The notes under the pieces: model-generated | The model's input: the letters and a program-made list of their open reading frames with translations, nothing else | Databases searched by the model: none | Told to the model about the DNA's origin: nothing | Part shown: one piece after another, positions 32,086 to 43,200 of the stretch | Layout of the letters: each line of letters begins with the position of its first letter | Position numbering within the stretch: position 1 is the first letter of the stretch | Translations under genes and position numbers: made by a program | DNA from: Diacronema lutheri | Taxonomy: Eukaryota; Haptophyta; Pavlovophyceae; Pavlovales; Pavlovaceae | DNA length: 61,996 nt | NCBI GenBank assembly: GCA_019448385.1 | Contig: JAGTXO010000088.1 | Coordinates: 1-61,996, forward strand | Direction of reading: 5' to 3'

Positions 32086-32119
32086 GGCCCCCTTCCCTCT
32101 CCCCACCAGAGGGCCTGCT

Positions 32120-32770
32120 CTATACGCGGTCAAACGTCCCGCGCGCGTGCTCGTACGCGAGCTCGGCAAGCCGATCGTACCCTCTGCCGCTCAAATGAAG
32201 GCCGTCGTCCCACAAGGAGGGATCTGAGTGAGGCAGCGCGGCCGCGATGTCGGCGAGCGCGTCGACGTCGCCCTGCACGGCAAGCGCGCGCAGGCCCGCA
32301 TTGATCGCCTCGCGCGCGTGGCGCACGCCCGCGCCGCCGGCCGCGCCCTCAGCGGGGTGCTCGGGCACGGTGAGCGCGACCGTCAGGCAGCCGCACCCGC
32401 GCGCCGACGCATGCAGCGCGCGCAGAGCCGCGACGACATCCTGCGGCCGCGATCGGCGCGCCATGACCTCGGCGAGGTCGTTGGTTCCCGCAAGGATCAG
32501 CACAAGCGCAAACGGCGCGCCCGCACTGGCCGCATCGCGTAGGTGCGCGCGCAGCCCACCGCGCCACGAGCGGCCGCACACGTCCTCGATCGGGGCGTGC
32601 GTGTCGATGATCTCAGCCATCCGGCAAGCGGTGAAGCCCGAGAGGCCGACGTGCTCGACGCGCCAGCGCTCGCCCGCAAGCAGCTGCAGGCGCTGCGCGT
32701 ACGGGCGGAACGTGTGGCCGCCCTGCAGGTAACCCGCCGTGAGGCTGTCTCCAAACGCGAGCGCACGCAT
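32120..32770 (-). CDS. SGNH/GDSL-family hydrolase
   Basis: Complete 216-residue protein. Block I is ALAFGDSLTAGY with the nucleophilic Ser; block III is LILAGTNDLAEV (the N of SGNH); block V is LWDDGLHLSGRGYDRLAE with the catalytic Asp and His. A Gly in GLSGFTA may be block II. No signal peptide, so probably cytosolic. SGNH enzymes are esterases, lipases or acyl-thioesterases; the substrate cannot be told. Length is typical of single-domain SGNH proteins. Start codons of this gene and mitochondrial uS3 are about 65 bp apart and divergent, implying a shared promoter. Confidence 0.9.
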   Translation of the reverse strand: MRALAFGDSLTAGYLQGGHTFRPYAQRLQLLAGERWRVEHVGLSGFTACRMAEIIDTHAPIEDVCGRSWRGGLRAHLRDAASAGAPFALVLILAGTNDLAEVMARRSRPQDVVAALRALHASARGCGCLTVALTVPEHPAEGAAGGAGVRHAREAINAGLRALAVQGDVDALADIAAALPHSDPSLWDDGLHLSGRGYDRLAELAYEHARGTFDRV

Positions 32771-32835
32771 CGTCGATTATAACGCGGGACCGGGTGCCAT
32801 CGCGAAAGCACAAAGCTTTCCAGTTCACCTTGGCT

Positions 32836-33744
32836 ATGCGCGTGCTCGCGTTGGCGCGCTCGCTGTCGAGCACGGCGGCGAGCGCGGCGAGCCGCACGGC
32901 TCGCCTCGCGCCACCGGCGCCGCCGGCCGGCGTGGCGCCTGTGCCACCGGCCATCGTGCCTGCGCAGGAGTACCTCGTCTCCAAGATCGTCGCCAACCAC
33001 CTCAGGCGGCCGCAAAAGCCCGAGCCGCGCGCCGTCGACGGCGCAGCGGACGCGGCGCGTGGGATGCGCGTGGGCGAGGCGAGCACGCGGGTAGGGAAGG
33101 CGAGCCGGGCCACGAAGCTGCAGTCGTCGCCGGATGCGCGCCCGCCAGCCTTCGAGCCCGACACGCTGCGCGTACCGATCGCGCACACTGACCGCGACAA
33201 GAAGGCGTCGGGGTCGGTGGAGAGCAGCTGGCCCGTCGCCGACTTCAAAGAGATGATCTCCGAGATGAAGACGACGATCGGGCGCTTCGCCGGCGTGCCG
33301 CGCGAGAACATTCGTTTCCGCGTCAACCTTGTCCCGCTCTCCCTCGACGCGAAGGACTGCATCACAAGCGCCGCGCGCCCGAACACGCCGCCAGCGTCGC
33401 TCATCGCGAATTACATCAGCGAGCAGATTGAGGGGGGCAAGCTGCGCGAGCTCGGGAGCATGCGCGGCGTCTCGGCGCTTACCAAGGAGATCTACGATGC
33501 CTACGGCCCGCACACCGGCCGCCGCCGCTATGTCAAGGGCGTCCGCCTTCTCATCAGCGGGCGGTTGGGGCAGGAGCGCGCAAGCGACGCGGGCGCGACC
33601 GAGGGGACGCTGCCGCTTTCGACGATCGACGCGGACGTGGACTACGCGACGCGGCGCGCGCAAACGCGCTCGGGCATGGTGGGCATCAAGGTGTGGGTCG
33701 TGAACGACGGCGTGCCGATGATGGACGTGAGCGAAACGGCTTGA
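32836..33744 (+). CDS. RPS3: Mitochondrial (organellar-type) ribosomal protein uS3, nuclear-encoded
   Basis: The C-terminal uS3 domain is clear: VKGVRLLISGRLGQERA, then EGTLPLSTIDADVDYATRRA, then SGMVGIKVWV, the bacterial-type S3 core. Upstream, PPASLIANYISEQIEGGKLR matches the S3 helix before it. The chosen start gives MRVLALARSLSSTAASAASR, an Arg/Ser/Ala amphipathic leader typical of mitochondrial targeting; a start 14 codons upstream is possible. Length (302 residues) suits an organellar S3 with extension. It is a small-subunit protein contacting mRNA entry and rRNA. In many algae this gene is still in the mitochondrial genome. Mitochondrion is favoured over plastid from the leader. Confidence 0.8.
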   Translation: MRVLALARSLSSTAASAASRTARLAPPAPPAGVAPVPPAIVPAQEYLVSKIVANHLRRPQKPEPRAVDGAADAARGMRVGEASTRVGKASRATKLQSSPDARPPAFEPDTLRVPIAHTDRDKKASGSVESSWPVADFKEMISEMKTTIGRFAGVPRENIRFRVNLVPLSLDAKDCITSAARPNTPPASLIANYISEQIEGGKLRELGSMRGVSALTKEIYDAYGPHTGRRRYVKGVRLLISGRLGQERASDAGATEGTLPLSTIDADVDYATRRAQTRSGMVGIKVWVVNDGVPMMDVSETA

Positions 33745-33803
33745 CCCCGGCGCATGCGCGACGTGCGTGCGCCGGCGCACTGAGAAGGGCTCTCATTGAA
33801 CCA

Positions 33804-33827
33804 CCCCCCCCCCCCCCCCCCCCCCCC
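33804..33827. repeat. Poly-C tract between convergent genes
   Basis: Uninterrupted C run in the short gap between the uS3 stop (33744) and the OvoA stop (33876). TCATTGAACC occurs on both sides of it (near 33793 and 33851), a short direct repeat. Confidence 0.85.
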
Positions 33828-33875
33828 TCAAAAAGAAGGTGCGGGCGTACTCATTGAACCGCTCACCGGACCTCG

Positions 33876-35441
33876 TCAACGCAGCGTGCGCGCCAGCCGG
33901 AAGCCGGCATGCTGGAAGAAGTGCGGGCGGAAGTAGTTGCGCGTGCGCGCCGAGCAGAAGGCGCCGCCTGTCGCGAACGAGCCGCCCGTGAGGATGAAGT
34001 GACGCCCGTCAAACATGGGCTCTGAGTAAGCTGGGTAGAGGCGGTGCGGTTCAAACCCGTCGAGCGGGGCGGCCTCGTCGGTGCAGTGCTGCCACACGTT
34101 GCCGAGCAGGTCATGGTGGCCGGTGCGCGCCGCGCGCATCGCGTCCACCGGTGCCTCGCTCGACCAGCGCAGACCGCCGTTGGCGTCGCCGAGCCCGTCG
34201 TCCGCCGCGCCGGCCGCCGCGGCCTGGGCTGCGTTCTGCGCACGCAGCAGCGCGAGCTCGGCCTCAGTGGGCGGGCGGTACGCGACGGGCGGCGCGAGGT
34301 CCTCCACCTCCGAGCGCCACGCGCAGTACGCCATCGCCTCGTGCCGATTCACGACCACAGGCCAGTCCCATTGCATCGGTGCCTTGCTCAGCAGCAGGCG
34401 CAACCCGCCGCCCGCCGCCCAAAACTGCGGAGCGCTCGCGCCGACGGCCTCGCGCCATGCCCAGCCCTCCGCGGGCCAGTAGCGCTCGCGCGCGTACCCG
34501 CCCTCCGCGACAAACCGGTGGAACTCGCCGTTACTCACGAGGCTATTGCAGATCTCGAACGGCGGCACGTCGACCACCCTGCGGCCATACTCCAGGTCCC
34601 AACCAAATTCAGGCTCGCCGCGCCGGCCAAGCTCGACGTGCCCGCCGCGGTTGGGCAAGAGCTGCGCTGGGCGGAAGTCGACGCCCTCGCGCGGCGTCGG
34701 CGACGCGCACGGCCGCTGCGCCGACGGGTGCACCGGCGCAAAATGCAGCGATGGCTGCAATAGGTGGGTGGGCATCTCGCGGAAGAGAACGGATGACGTC
34801 TCGGTGTGCACGCGCTGGTGCTCGATGGTCATCAGCAGCGCCCAAAGCGGATGCGCGCTATCGACGGGCGGCACGCGCGCGCCCTGCAGCGGGCCGACCT
34901 CGCGCTCGATCACGCGCGAGACGAGCGCGTGCACCTCCCGCCGGTACGCGAGCACGTCGGCGACGGCTGGCCATAGCGAGCGGTTGATCGACATGTCGTC
35001 GCCGGGCTGCTCGTCGACGCCCGCCTCAAAGATGCGCTCGAAGGACGGGTCGACGCGGTCCGCATCGGCGAGCACGCCGCCGCGCACGAGCACGTTGACG
35101 TAGAACGCCGCCGAGTGGCCATAGTAGAACACTTGCGGCCGGCGCAGGTCATGCCACGGTGGCGCGAGGAATGCCTCTTCGCCGTCGAGCGCGGCGAAGA
35201 GCGTGTCATCGGCGAGCCACGCATTGTCCATGTAGCGCTGCACCGATTCGCGCGTCAGCTTGGACACGTCCAGGGCCGGCAGCGCGCGCACGCGACCGTC
35301 ATCGCCGAATCCGGGCGCACCGGCGACGGGTTTGCGGGCGGTCCACCAGCGTGCGTCGCGCGGGCCCGAGAGCCACGATTCGCCGCGCAGGTGGCGCAGC
35401 GATGGGCGAAGCGCGGCGGCAGCGGCGGCTCGAACGGACAT
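33876..35441 (-). CDS. ovoA: 5-histidylcysteine sulfoxide synthase (OvoA-type), no methyltransferase domain
   Basis: About 521 residues from MSVRAAAAAALRPSLRHL; the frame is open upstream but this Met fits the family start best. The N-terminal DinB-like domain has MDNAWLADDTLFAALDGEEA, FYYGHSAAFYVN and MTIEHQRVHTETSSVL, whose His plus H-x3-H give the three iron ligands. The C-terminal sulfatase-modifying-factor fold ends GGSFATGG then FFQHAGFRLAR. IFEAGVDEQPGDDMS is an OvoA signature absent from EgtB. OvoA joins Cys to His C5 with oxygen in ovothiol synthesis; many OvoA proteins carry a third SAM-methyltransferase domain, which is missing here because the frame stops right after the second domain. 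Methylation would need a separate enzyme. Divergent from the eL22 gene with about 120 bp between starts. Confidence 0.88.
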   Translation of the reverse strand: MSVRAAAAAALRPSLRHLRGESWLSGPRDARWWTARKPVAGAPGFGDDGRVRALPALDVSKLTRESVQRYMDNAWLADDTLFAALDGEEAFLAPPWHDLRRPQVFYYGHSAAFYVNVLVRGGVLADADRVDPSFERIFEAGVDEQPGDDMSINRSLWPAVADVLAYRREVHALVSRVIEREVGPLQGARVPPVDSAHPLWALLMTIEHQRVHTETSSVLFREMPTHLLQPSLHFAPVHPSAQRPCASPTPREGVDFRPAQLLPNRGGHVELGRRGEPEFGWDLEYGRRVVDVPPFEICNSLVSNGEFHRFVAEGGYARERYWPAEGWAWREAVGASAPQFWAAGGGLRLLLSKAPMQWDWPVVVNRHEAMAYCAWRSEVEDLAPPVAYRPPTEAELALLRAQNAAQAAAAGAADDGLGDANGGLRWSSEAPVDAMRAARTGHHDLLGNVWQHCTDEAAPLDGFEPHRLYPAYSEPMFDGRHFILTGGSFATGGAFCSARTRNYFRPHFFQHAGFRLARTLR

Positions 35442-35564
35442 GCTCGCGCGAGAAGGATCGCCGGCGCTCCCGCGGAGGGGACGTCCTTGAAGTTCGTGTC
35501 GAGAATGCGAGCAGTCCGGTTGAGTGGGCGTCCGGACGGCAAGGCCCGTGGCGCGTGGTCCAAG

Positions 35565-36222
35565 ATGGTGAGGGCAGCGTTGGCCCACGGGGGCTTTGCG
35601 TCGGCCGCTGCGCTATGCGATTTTGGCGCTCACGGGGAGCTACGCCGTGGCGCGCGTGCTGCGACGTGCGCGCGGCCCGCGCAGGTCGCGAAGAAGGCGG
35701 CAAAGTCGTCCGCCAAGGCGGCGGCCGGCAAGGCGAAGACGCTCAAGTTCACGATCGACTGCACTGCACCCGTCGACGATGGAATCATGGATGCGGCCTC
35801 GTTTGTACGCGCGGCGCTCGTGCGTGCGCGCTCGTGTCGTCGCACCGAGGGAGCCTTTGTAAAGGGCCCCATAGCCGTTCATGCGCTGCCTCATCGCGCC
35901 TGCGCGCTGCCGGGCTTTGCTCACCTGGCTGCACCCGGCCCGGCCTGCCGCCGCGCAGGAGAAGTTCTTGATGGACAAGATCAAGGTCGACGGCAAGACG
36001 GGCAACATGGGCTCAAACGTCTCCATCAGCCGCGAGAAGACCAAGCTGACCATCTCCGCTGAGATCCCGCTCTCGAAGCGCTACTTGAAGTACCTCTCGA
36101 AGAAGTACCTCAAGAAGCAGCAGCTCAGGGATTGGCTGCACGTGGTGGCGAACACGAAGCAGTCGTACGAGCTGCGCTACTACAACATTCACGATACCGA
36201 GCAGGAGGAGGATGACGAGTAG
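35565..36222 (+). CDS. RPL22: 60S ribosomal protein eL22
   Basis: Three exons: 35565-35567 (only the ATG), 35685-35804 and 35959-36222. Introns are 35568-35684 (donor GTGAGG) and 35805-35958 (donor GTACGC), both ending GCGCAG and in phase 0. The product (128 residues) starts [17 protein letters not shown], then [57 protein letters not shown], and [18 protein letters not shown] with an acidic end EQEEDDE. Every block matches eL22 and the length is right. An intron straight after ATG is common in eukaryotic ribosomal-protein genes. Alternative: a start in a longer frame upstream, unlikely because it would add non-eL22 sequence. Confidence 0.9.
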
Positions 36223-37268
36223 GCTCGCCGCCTCGTCGCCCGCACCCGCCGCGAGCCGTGGGCGAGCTGGTGCGCACGTCGGGCGCGTGCGTGCCTGCGT
36301 GGTGTGCGCCAGTTGTGCCCGCACCCGGGAGCGGCAGGACGCCATCGCGCCAAAGCGGGTGCCGTCCCCACTCGAAGTGCTCTTGTGGGGGACGGCGCTC
36401 CGACGCCGTGGCTCACGTGCAGCGGGCACGCGGGATGGCCGCAGTCCGCCACTGCCGCGCTGCCAGCAGGGGTCGACGGCGACGCGCCCCTTCGCGGTGG
36501 GGCGCTCGGTGGCTGGGCGTGTCCGTTTGCTCGGCTGGGAGTGGGCTCACATACACACTCGGCAGGGCCCCGTCTGAACCAGTCTGATCGTATCGACTCA
36601 TTGCTCCTGTCGGCTCTCGCCCCGGACCGTACGGTTCTCCCCTGAGGCCCGGACCCGCGTGCCCGATCACCCGGACTCTGGCGCAGAATGGCGTCGCGGC
36701 GTCGCGCAGTGTGAAAAGCGCTTTCCCGGGTCCTCTTTGCGGGGGACGTTCGGCGGAGGAGGCGACACAGCGGCGCGCACCGCTCTTACCGCGCGAAGCG
36801 TGGGTCTGCGGATAGCGCGGGCGCCGCAGCTTCGTGCGCTCCAGTCCACAAGACCGCGATAGCCGAATCGCATACCGCACGTCGGAGATGGCGGACGACC
36901 GTGCGCCAGACCACGCGGCAGGTGAGGGAGCTGCCTGCCCATCGCAAGGCGCGTCCGCACGCCAGCGCATGCAGCCTCCGCGCAGTTTGCGCTCCAGTTT
37001 GTCAACGCCTCGACTTCCTCGCCCGAGGCAGAGGGCTGCATGCTGGCGCGCAGGGCCGTGCGACGGCCACGGCCTACGCCTGCTGCGCCGCGCCCGCGCA
37101 TGTCGGCCTGGCTGCCTGCTGGATGTTGCTCCCATCGCGCGTGGGGCGCGTGCGAGCGCACGCGCAGATTGAGCCTCCGCTTTCGCTCCTCCGCGCCCGT
37201 GCGCCTGCTCTCCGCCGCTGCGCCCCGCGCGACGTGCGTCACTTAGCCGCGCACCCGCGCCGTGCGTA
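36223..37268. other. Intergenic region between eL22 and the INO80-like gene
   Basis: About 1 kb with several chance open frames but no recognisable protein or RNA. Presumably the eL22 3' end and the promoter and 5' leader of the INO80-like gene; an untranslated first exon cannot be excluded. Confidence 0.4.
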
Positions 37269-40200
37269 TTGAACGCGGTCTTCGCGCACGCGCCGCGCCG
37301 TCCGCCGCACATCTCGCACCGCGCCTCGCACACGCTCCTCGCGCGCGCAGGAGGTCACGTGCCGTCACAACCATCAGCCATATCTCGGGCCCTGCTCCAA
37401 CAGCTCGCCCAGCCGATCCCATCAGATGCTACAGGGGGCGTGCCGCCGGCCGCGTTGACACATTCCGGCCACGCGCAATTGCCGTCGGCGACTGCCGCCG
37501 CGGCGTGCGCGCAGCAGTACGGGGTGGCGCAGGCGTTTGCGCAGGCGCAGGCGCAGGCGCAGGCGCAGCAGCAGGCGCAGGCGCAGGCGCAGGCGCAGGC
37601 GCAGGCGCAGCAGCAGGCGCAGGCGCAGGCGCAGGCGCAGCAGCAGGCGCAGCAGCAGGCGCAGCAGCGGGCGCAGCTGCAGGCGCAGCTGCAGGCGCAG
37701 GCGCAGCAGCGGGCGCGGTTGCAGGCGCAGGCGCAGCAGCAGGCGCAGCAGCAGGCGCAGCAGCAGGCGCAGCAGCAGGCGCAGCACGCGCAAGCCCTGC
37801 ACACCCACAGCCAGATGCTCGCTCACGCCACGCACGCCGCCGGCGCGCAGCCATCGCCGACGGTAACGGCTGCGCCCGGCCTGGCCGAACAAGCGGGCAG
37901 GGGCGCATGTGACTACACGCAGATGCAGATGGCGCAAGCGGCGGCTAAGCTGCAGGCGCAAATGCAAGCCGCCGCCGCCGCGCACCGTGCGCAGCTTGCG
38001 GCACAGCAGAGCGCGCATGCCGTCGCCGCGGCAGCCGTCGACGGCGCGCAACCGCAGCCGCAGCAGCCGCGCCAGAGTTTTGACTGTCATTACGAGCAGG
38101 TCGCGTGTCCGGCAGTTTCGTTCGGCGCGGCAAAGCCGCTCTCTGCGACTGCGCACGAGCGAACGGGCGCGAGCGCGCCGTTGGCGCACGCACACGTGAA
38201 CGCGGCGAACGGTAGCTGTGGCGCGGCGGGCGGCGCGCCGGCCGCGCCGGGCGGCGACTTTGCGCAATTCGCCGCGCAGCGCCAAGCAGCGCAGCAGTCG
38301 CCGATGCAGCACGCGATGGCAGCCGGCGCGTGCGCGCTCGGCGGCGCGCCGCCGGGCGGAGCATCTGTCGGTGCCGGTGCTGGGTGCACGTATGCGACGG
38401 CCCAGGCAATGTTACAGCGCATACAAGCGGCACAGCAGCAGCAGGCGATGCAGCAGCAGCAGGCGGCGCACGGCTGGTGCGATCAGGCAGCGGCGAATGG
38501 CGGCGGATGCTCCGTGGCGGCGAGCGCGGCGGCGGCCAGCGCGGACGCCGTCGGTGGCTGCCAGGGCAACGACGCTGTAGCTCCGCATACGAGCGGTGCC
38601 TCACCTGCGGCAGGCCTCGCGTATGCTGGCCGCGCACAGTCTCCATACCATGCGCAGGGACACGCCGTGCAGTACCACCTCGTGCAGCCGCCGTTGCACG
38701 CCGTTCACAGCTCGCATGCCGAGCTCGCCGCGCAGCAGCATCAGCAGCAGCGCGCTCTGGCGGCCGCGGCGTCCGGCGCGAGCGCGGCAGCCGGCGGCTG
38801 CAGCTGCGCGGTCGGTGCGCAGCCTCTCGCCGTCGGCGCAAGCGCCGCCCCGCTCTTCGCGTGGAAGCGCCCATACGAGGAGGGGACGGACAGCTCGGCC
38901 ATTGCCGCCGCTGGCCTCGACGCGCGCGGGCGAGGGCGTGGGCGCGGCGGCGGTGGATCGGGCGGCGACGGGCGTGCCGTCAAGAAGGCGCGCGGTGGCG
39001 GGATGACGATGATGGGCGCATGCGCGCCGGGGCCGACGACTGCGCCGATGGGTGCCGCCTGCGCCGGCGGATGCGCGCCGGCGTATGGCGGCGTGTGCTG
39101 CGCGGGAGGCGGCGGCTGTGTGGCCGGCGCGGGCGGCGCAAGCGGCGCAGGCGGCGGGGGCGACGGCGGCGGCGGTGGTGGCGCGTGCGCGACGAATCGC
39201 GTGCTCTCCCTGCTTGGCCCAGGCTCCGCTGGCTCCGCCATGCTGAGCATTTTTGGCGTCCCGATGCTCGTGCCTCCGAAATGGGCCGACCTCGACTTTG
39301 CCCAGCCAGCTGTGATGGGCAAGTTGGAGCTGCGCGCGCGCAAGGCTCGCGAGGCGAAGCAGCGCCTGCAGCACGCGATTCCCCTCACCGGACCGGGCTC
39401 GGAGGTTGAGCTCGACCTGGCCGGGCGCGTGATCCCGCCCGCGCCGCCCGCGCCGCCCGCCGACGGCGCCGCCTCGGGGGTCTCGCCGCTCGGTCTCGCG
39501 CGAGATGCGGCGCTTGCGCTCGCGGACGCGGGCGGCACGGCCGTCGGCGTTGGTCCGTACGATGGCGGCATGGCCGGCGCGCACGATCCGGGGCAGGAGG
39601 TGGAACTGCAGCGCCGGCGGCTGTGGCAGGCGCTCGCACGGCGTGACGTGCCGCGCGTCTCGCGCCAGCAGCAACAGGCGTCGCGCGACCGGCTGCACAA
39701 CAGCCGGCGCGTCGCGCAGGCGTGCCAGGGCCGAGTCCGGGCGCGCGTGCGCGAGTGCGCGCGCCGCGCCCTGCAGGCAGCCGCGCGCGCCAAGCGTATC
39801 GCGCGCGACGTCCTCCTCGGCGCGCCGGCGCCGAAGTCGGCGGTGCCGGCCAAGCGCGCGCCCGCTCCGCCGCGCGACGTGTGCCCCTTCGAGCCGCTCT
39901 TCTTCTTCTCGCAAGAGCGCAAGCGCGGCGACGACGAGGGCGCGGATCGGTCGAGGCTGCACGCCTTCCTCGGCGCTCAGCTGCTCGCGCTCGAACTCGG
40001 CTCGCATCTCGCTCTCGCGCGCGCCAGCGCCACGACCGCCCGGCCGTGGCGCGGCGCCGGCGTCGGCGTCGGCGCGCGCGCCGTCGGCGTGGCCGCGCCT
40101 GCTGGCGGCGGCGGAGCGGCGGAAGCAGCGGGTACGCCCGCGCCCACGGCCGTGCCCGCGCTCACGCCGACGGCGCTCGCGGCGAGCGCGCTCGGCTCCA

Positions 40201-43200
40201 ACGCGGCCTCTGTGGCGCGCCAGCTGCTGCAGCTGGGCGGCGCGGGCGACGAGAACGGGCGCGAGCTTGCGGGCGACGTGGCGCGCATGGCGAAGCTCAG
40301 CGCCCTCGCGCCCCTCCGCGCGCGCGCCGCGTACGAGGCTCGGCTAGCCGAGATCGCCTCGGCTGGCGGGCTGAGCGCGCGTGCGGGCGCGGGCGCCGCG
40401 CCGTCGCGCTCGCCGCCGCTCGACGCGGCGGCGATCGCGGCGGTCGAGCGCGCGCTCAGCTCGGCGAAGGGTTACGACGTGGCTGCACTTCGGACAGCGT
40501 GGCGTGCGGCCGCGCCCGCCGGCGGCGCGGCCGACGTCTCGCCGGACGCGCAGCCGGGCGGTCCGGACGCGCAGCCGGGCGGTCCGGACGCGCAGCCGGG
40601 CGGTCCGGACGCGGAGGCAGCGATCGCGGAGCATTTCTCCGGTTCGCTGCGTCCGTTTGAACATGCGGGCGTGCGCTGGTTGCTGCACCTGTGGGACGCG
40701 GCCGTGCCGTGCGCCGTCGCGGATGAAGTCGGGGTCGTCGAGCAGATCGCCGCGTTCCTCTGCGCGCTGCGCCTCGGCGCGCGCGGCGGCGCCGTCGGCC
40801 CGTCGGGCCCCGCGCTGCTCGTCGCGCCGCTGGCCGACTGCCGCGCGTGGTTGCATCAGCTGCGCCAGCTCTGCCCAGCGCTGCGCGTGCTGCCATACTG
40901 TGGCGACGCGAGCGCGCGCGCCGCGCTGCGCGCGCGCCTCTTCGGCGCCGCGCACTGCTCGGCGGGTGCGCTGGGCGGCGCGCAGCTCGCGGCCATGTGC
41001 GCCCTGATCGGCGACGCGCCGCCGGTGCACTGCGTCCTCGCCCCGTACGCAGCGCTCGCGGAGGACGAGGCCGCGCTCGCTGCCGTGCCGTGGTCCGTCG
41101 CGGTGTGCGACGAGCTGCACGTGCAGACCTCCGCGCATCGCGCGCCCGTCCTCCGCTTACGCACCGCGCGGCGCGTGCTTGTCGCGCGGCGCGCGCCGTT
41201 GAGAGCGCCGGCCGCACGGCTCGTCGCGTTCGCGCAGAGCATGGCGGCGCTCACGGACGGCGGCGGGCCGTCGGCTGCCGCCCTCCTCTCGGAGGGCGAG
41301 CGGCTGCGCCTTGTGCGCGCTCTCAGCCCGCTCGTCCTCGCGCGCTCCACCGCCGACCTCGCCGTCGAGCTGCAGCTGCCGTCGATTGTACGCGTGCGCT
41401 GCGTGCCGTGCGCGGCGCAGGCGGAGGCGTACGCGCGCGCGGTGCGCGACGCGCGGCGCGCGGCGCGCGCGCCGGACGCGGCGCTCGGCGCGGCGGCGCA
41501 GGCCGCGCTGCAGCGCGCGTGCGTGCATCCGCGCCTCGGCGCGCCCTTTCTGCTTGGCGCGCGGCTGCGCGCCGAGCGCGCGGCCGACGCGGGCTTCGCC
41601 GGCGCGCTTGCGCTCGTGCGCGCGCCGCGCGCACGCGCGCTCGGCGGCGCGGGCGGCGCGGGCGGCGCGCCCGAGTGGCTCGCGCGCGCCGTCGCGTCGG
41701 GCGCGATTGGCGTCGCCGTCGACCAGTCCGTCGGCGCGCCGATGCAGCAGTCGTGGCTTGATGCGTGGGCGGAGGGCGCCTCGCAGCACGCAGAGGCAGG
41801 CGGCGCGCTCGTGTCCGGCGTCGAGCCCGCGCCCGCCGGCAGCGAGGCGCGCGTTGCGTGCGAGACGCGCTCGGCGCGCAGACCGCCGCCAAGTACAGCG
41901 ACGATCGCGCTCGTGCTGCGCATGTGCGAGAGCCCCCTCGTCCGCTACGGCCGCGCCGCGCCGCGCGCCTCGCTTGAGCATGTCGGCAGCGCGGGCGAGC
42001 GCGCGCTGCTGCCGGCCGGCGCACCGTACAGCGGCGCGGCGCGCGCGGTCGAGCTGGACGAGGGCGTGAGCGCGATACCGCCATGGGTGCCCAACATTTG
42101 GACGACACGGCACATCGTCGCATCGGTCGCGGGCACGCCGCGGCCGCCCGACGAGCCGCGCGCGCGCGTCTCGGCGCACGCAGTCGCCGCGTCGGCGGTC
42201 GTAGCCGACGGCGCGCCGGTCGCCGAGCCGGTCGCCGCGTCCGCCGATCGTGTCGCGCTCGCGCACGGGCGGCGTGGCGAGCTCACGCATGACCGCGGCG
42301 CCTTCTCTTGGCTCCCATTCTGCGGGCTTGGTGCGTCTGACGTGGCGGCGCGCGCGCGCGCGTCGCGCGCGCTCGGCGCGCTTGTCGCCATGCTCGACGA
42401 GGGGTGCCTCCCGCTCGTCCGACCGCGCGAGATGGACCCGCTTGCCGCGCGCGCGCCCGCGGTCGCGGTCACGGCTGGCGCGGGCGCGACCGCGGATGGC
42501 GCGGGTCCTTCGGCCGCGGGCGCCGGCGCGCAGCGTGCCGGCGTGCCGGCGAGGCAGGGCGCGCGGCCGGCGGGCGCGGCGAGCACGGCCGCCGCCGCGG
42601 CCGCCGCGGCCGCTGCGGACGCGGCGGCCCAGTCAGAGGCGCGCGCGTGGCTGCGCTGCGCGCTGCGCGTCTGCCGCGCGCACGCGCCGCCGCGCGCGCC
42701 GGCGCTCGCGCTGCAGCTCTGCGGCGCGCAACCATGCCTCCTTGCCGGACGGCGCACGACGTGGAGTGAGCTTCTCCCGACGGCGGGCGGCGCCGGCGCA
42801 GCGGAGGGCGCGGCCGCAGTCGCGGCGGCCGCCGCGGCCGCGCTCGGCATGGGCGGATCGGACGGCTGGCCCGCGCCGCGCGTCGTCGCCGCGCCGATCG
42901 CACCCGCCGTCTCGGCGGCGCCGCGGCTTTTCGGCCGGCGCGGCGGCCTTTGGCCTTCGGCACGCGCCGCCGTGCTCGCGCACGCACGCGCGCACTGCCC
43001 GGCTGCGAGCCGCGTCGCGCCGCACAGCGCGTGGTCCATGGCGCCGTATCGCGCGCGCGCGCACCGGCCCGCGTCGAGCGGCGCGCTCGCGCGCGTGCCC
43101 GCCGCGTTGCGCATCGCGCTCAGCCGCGCGCTGCCGCCCGACTCGCACGCCGCCCGGCTGTGGATCCCGCCGCTCGGCGCGCTGCTCTCGGGCGCGGCCA

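Noticed and set aside
36413-37333. 306-codon minus-strand frame between eL22 and the INO80-like gene
   Set aside because: Mixed Arg/Ser/Pro composition without domain, and it overlaps the presumed promoter. Chance frame.
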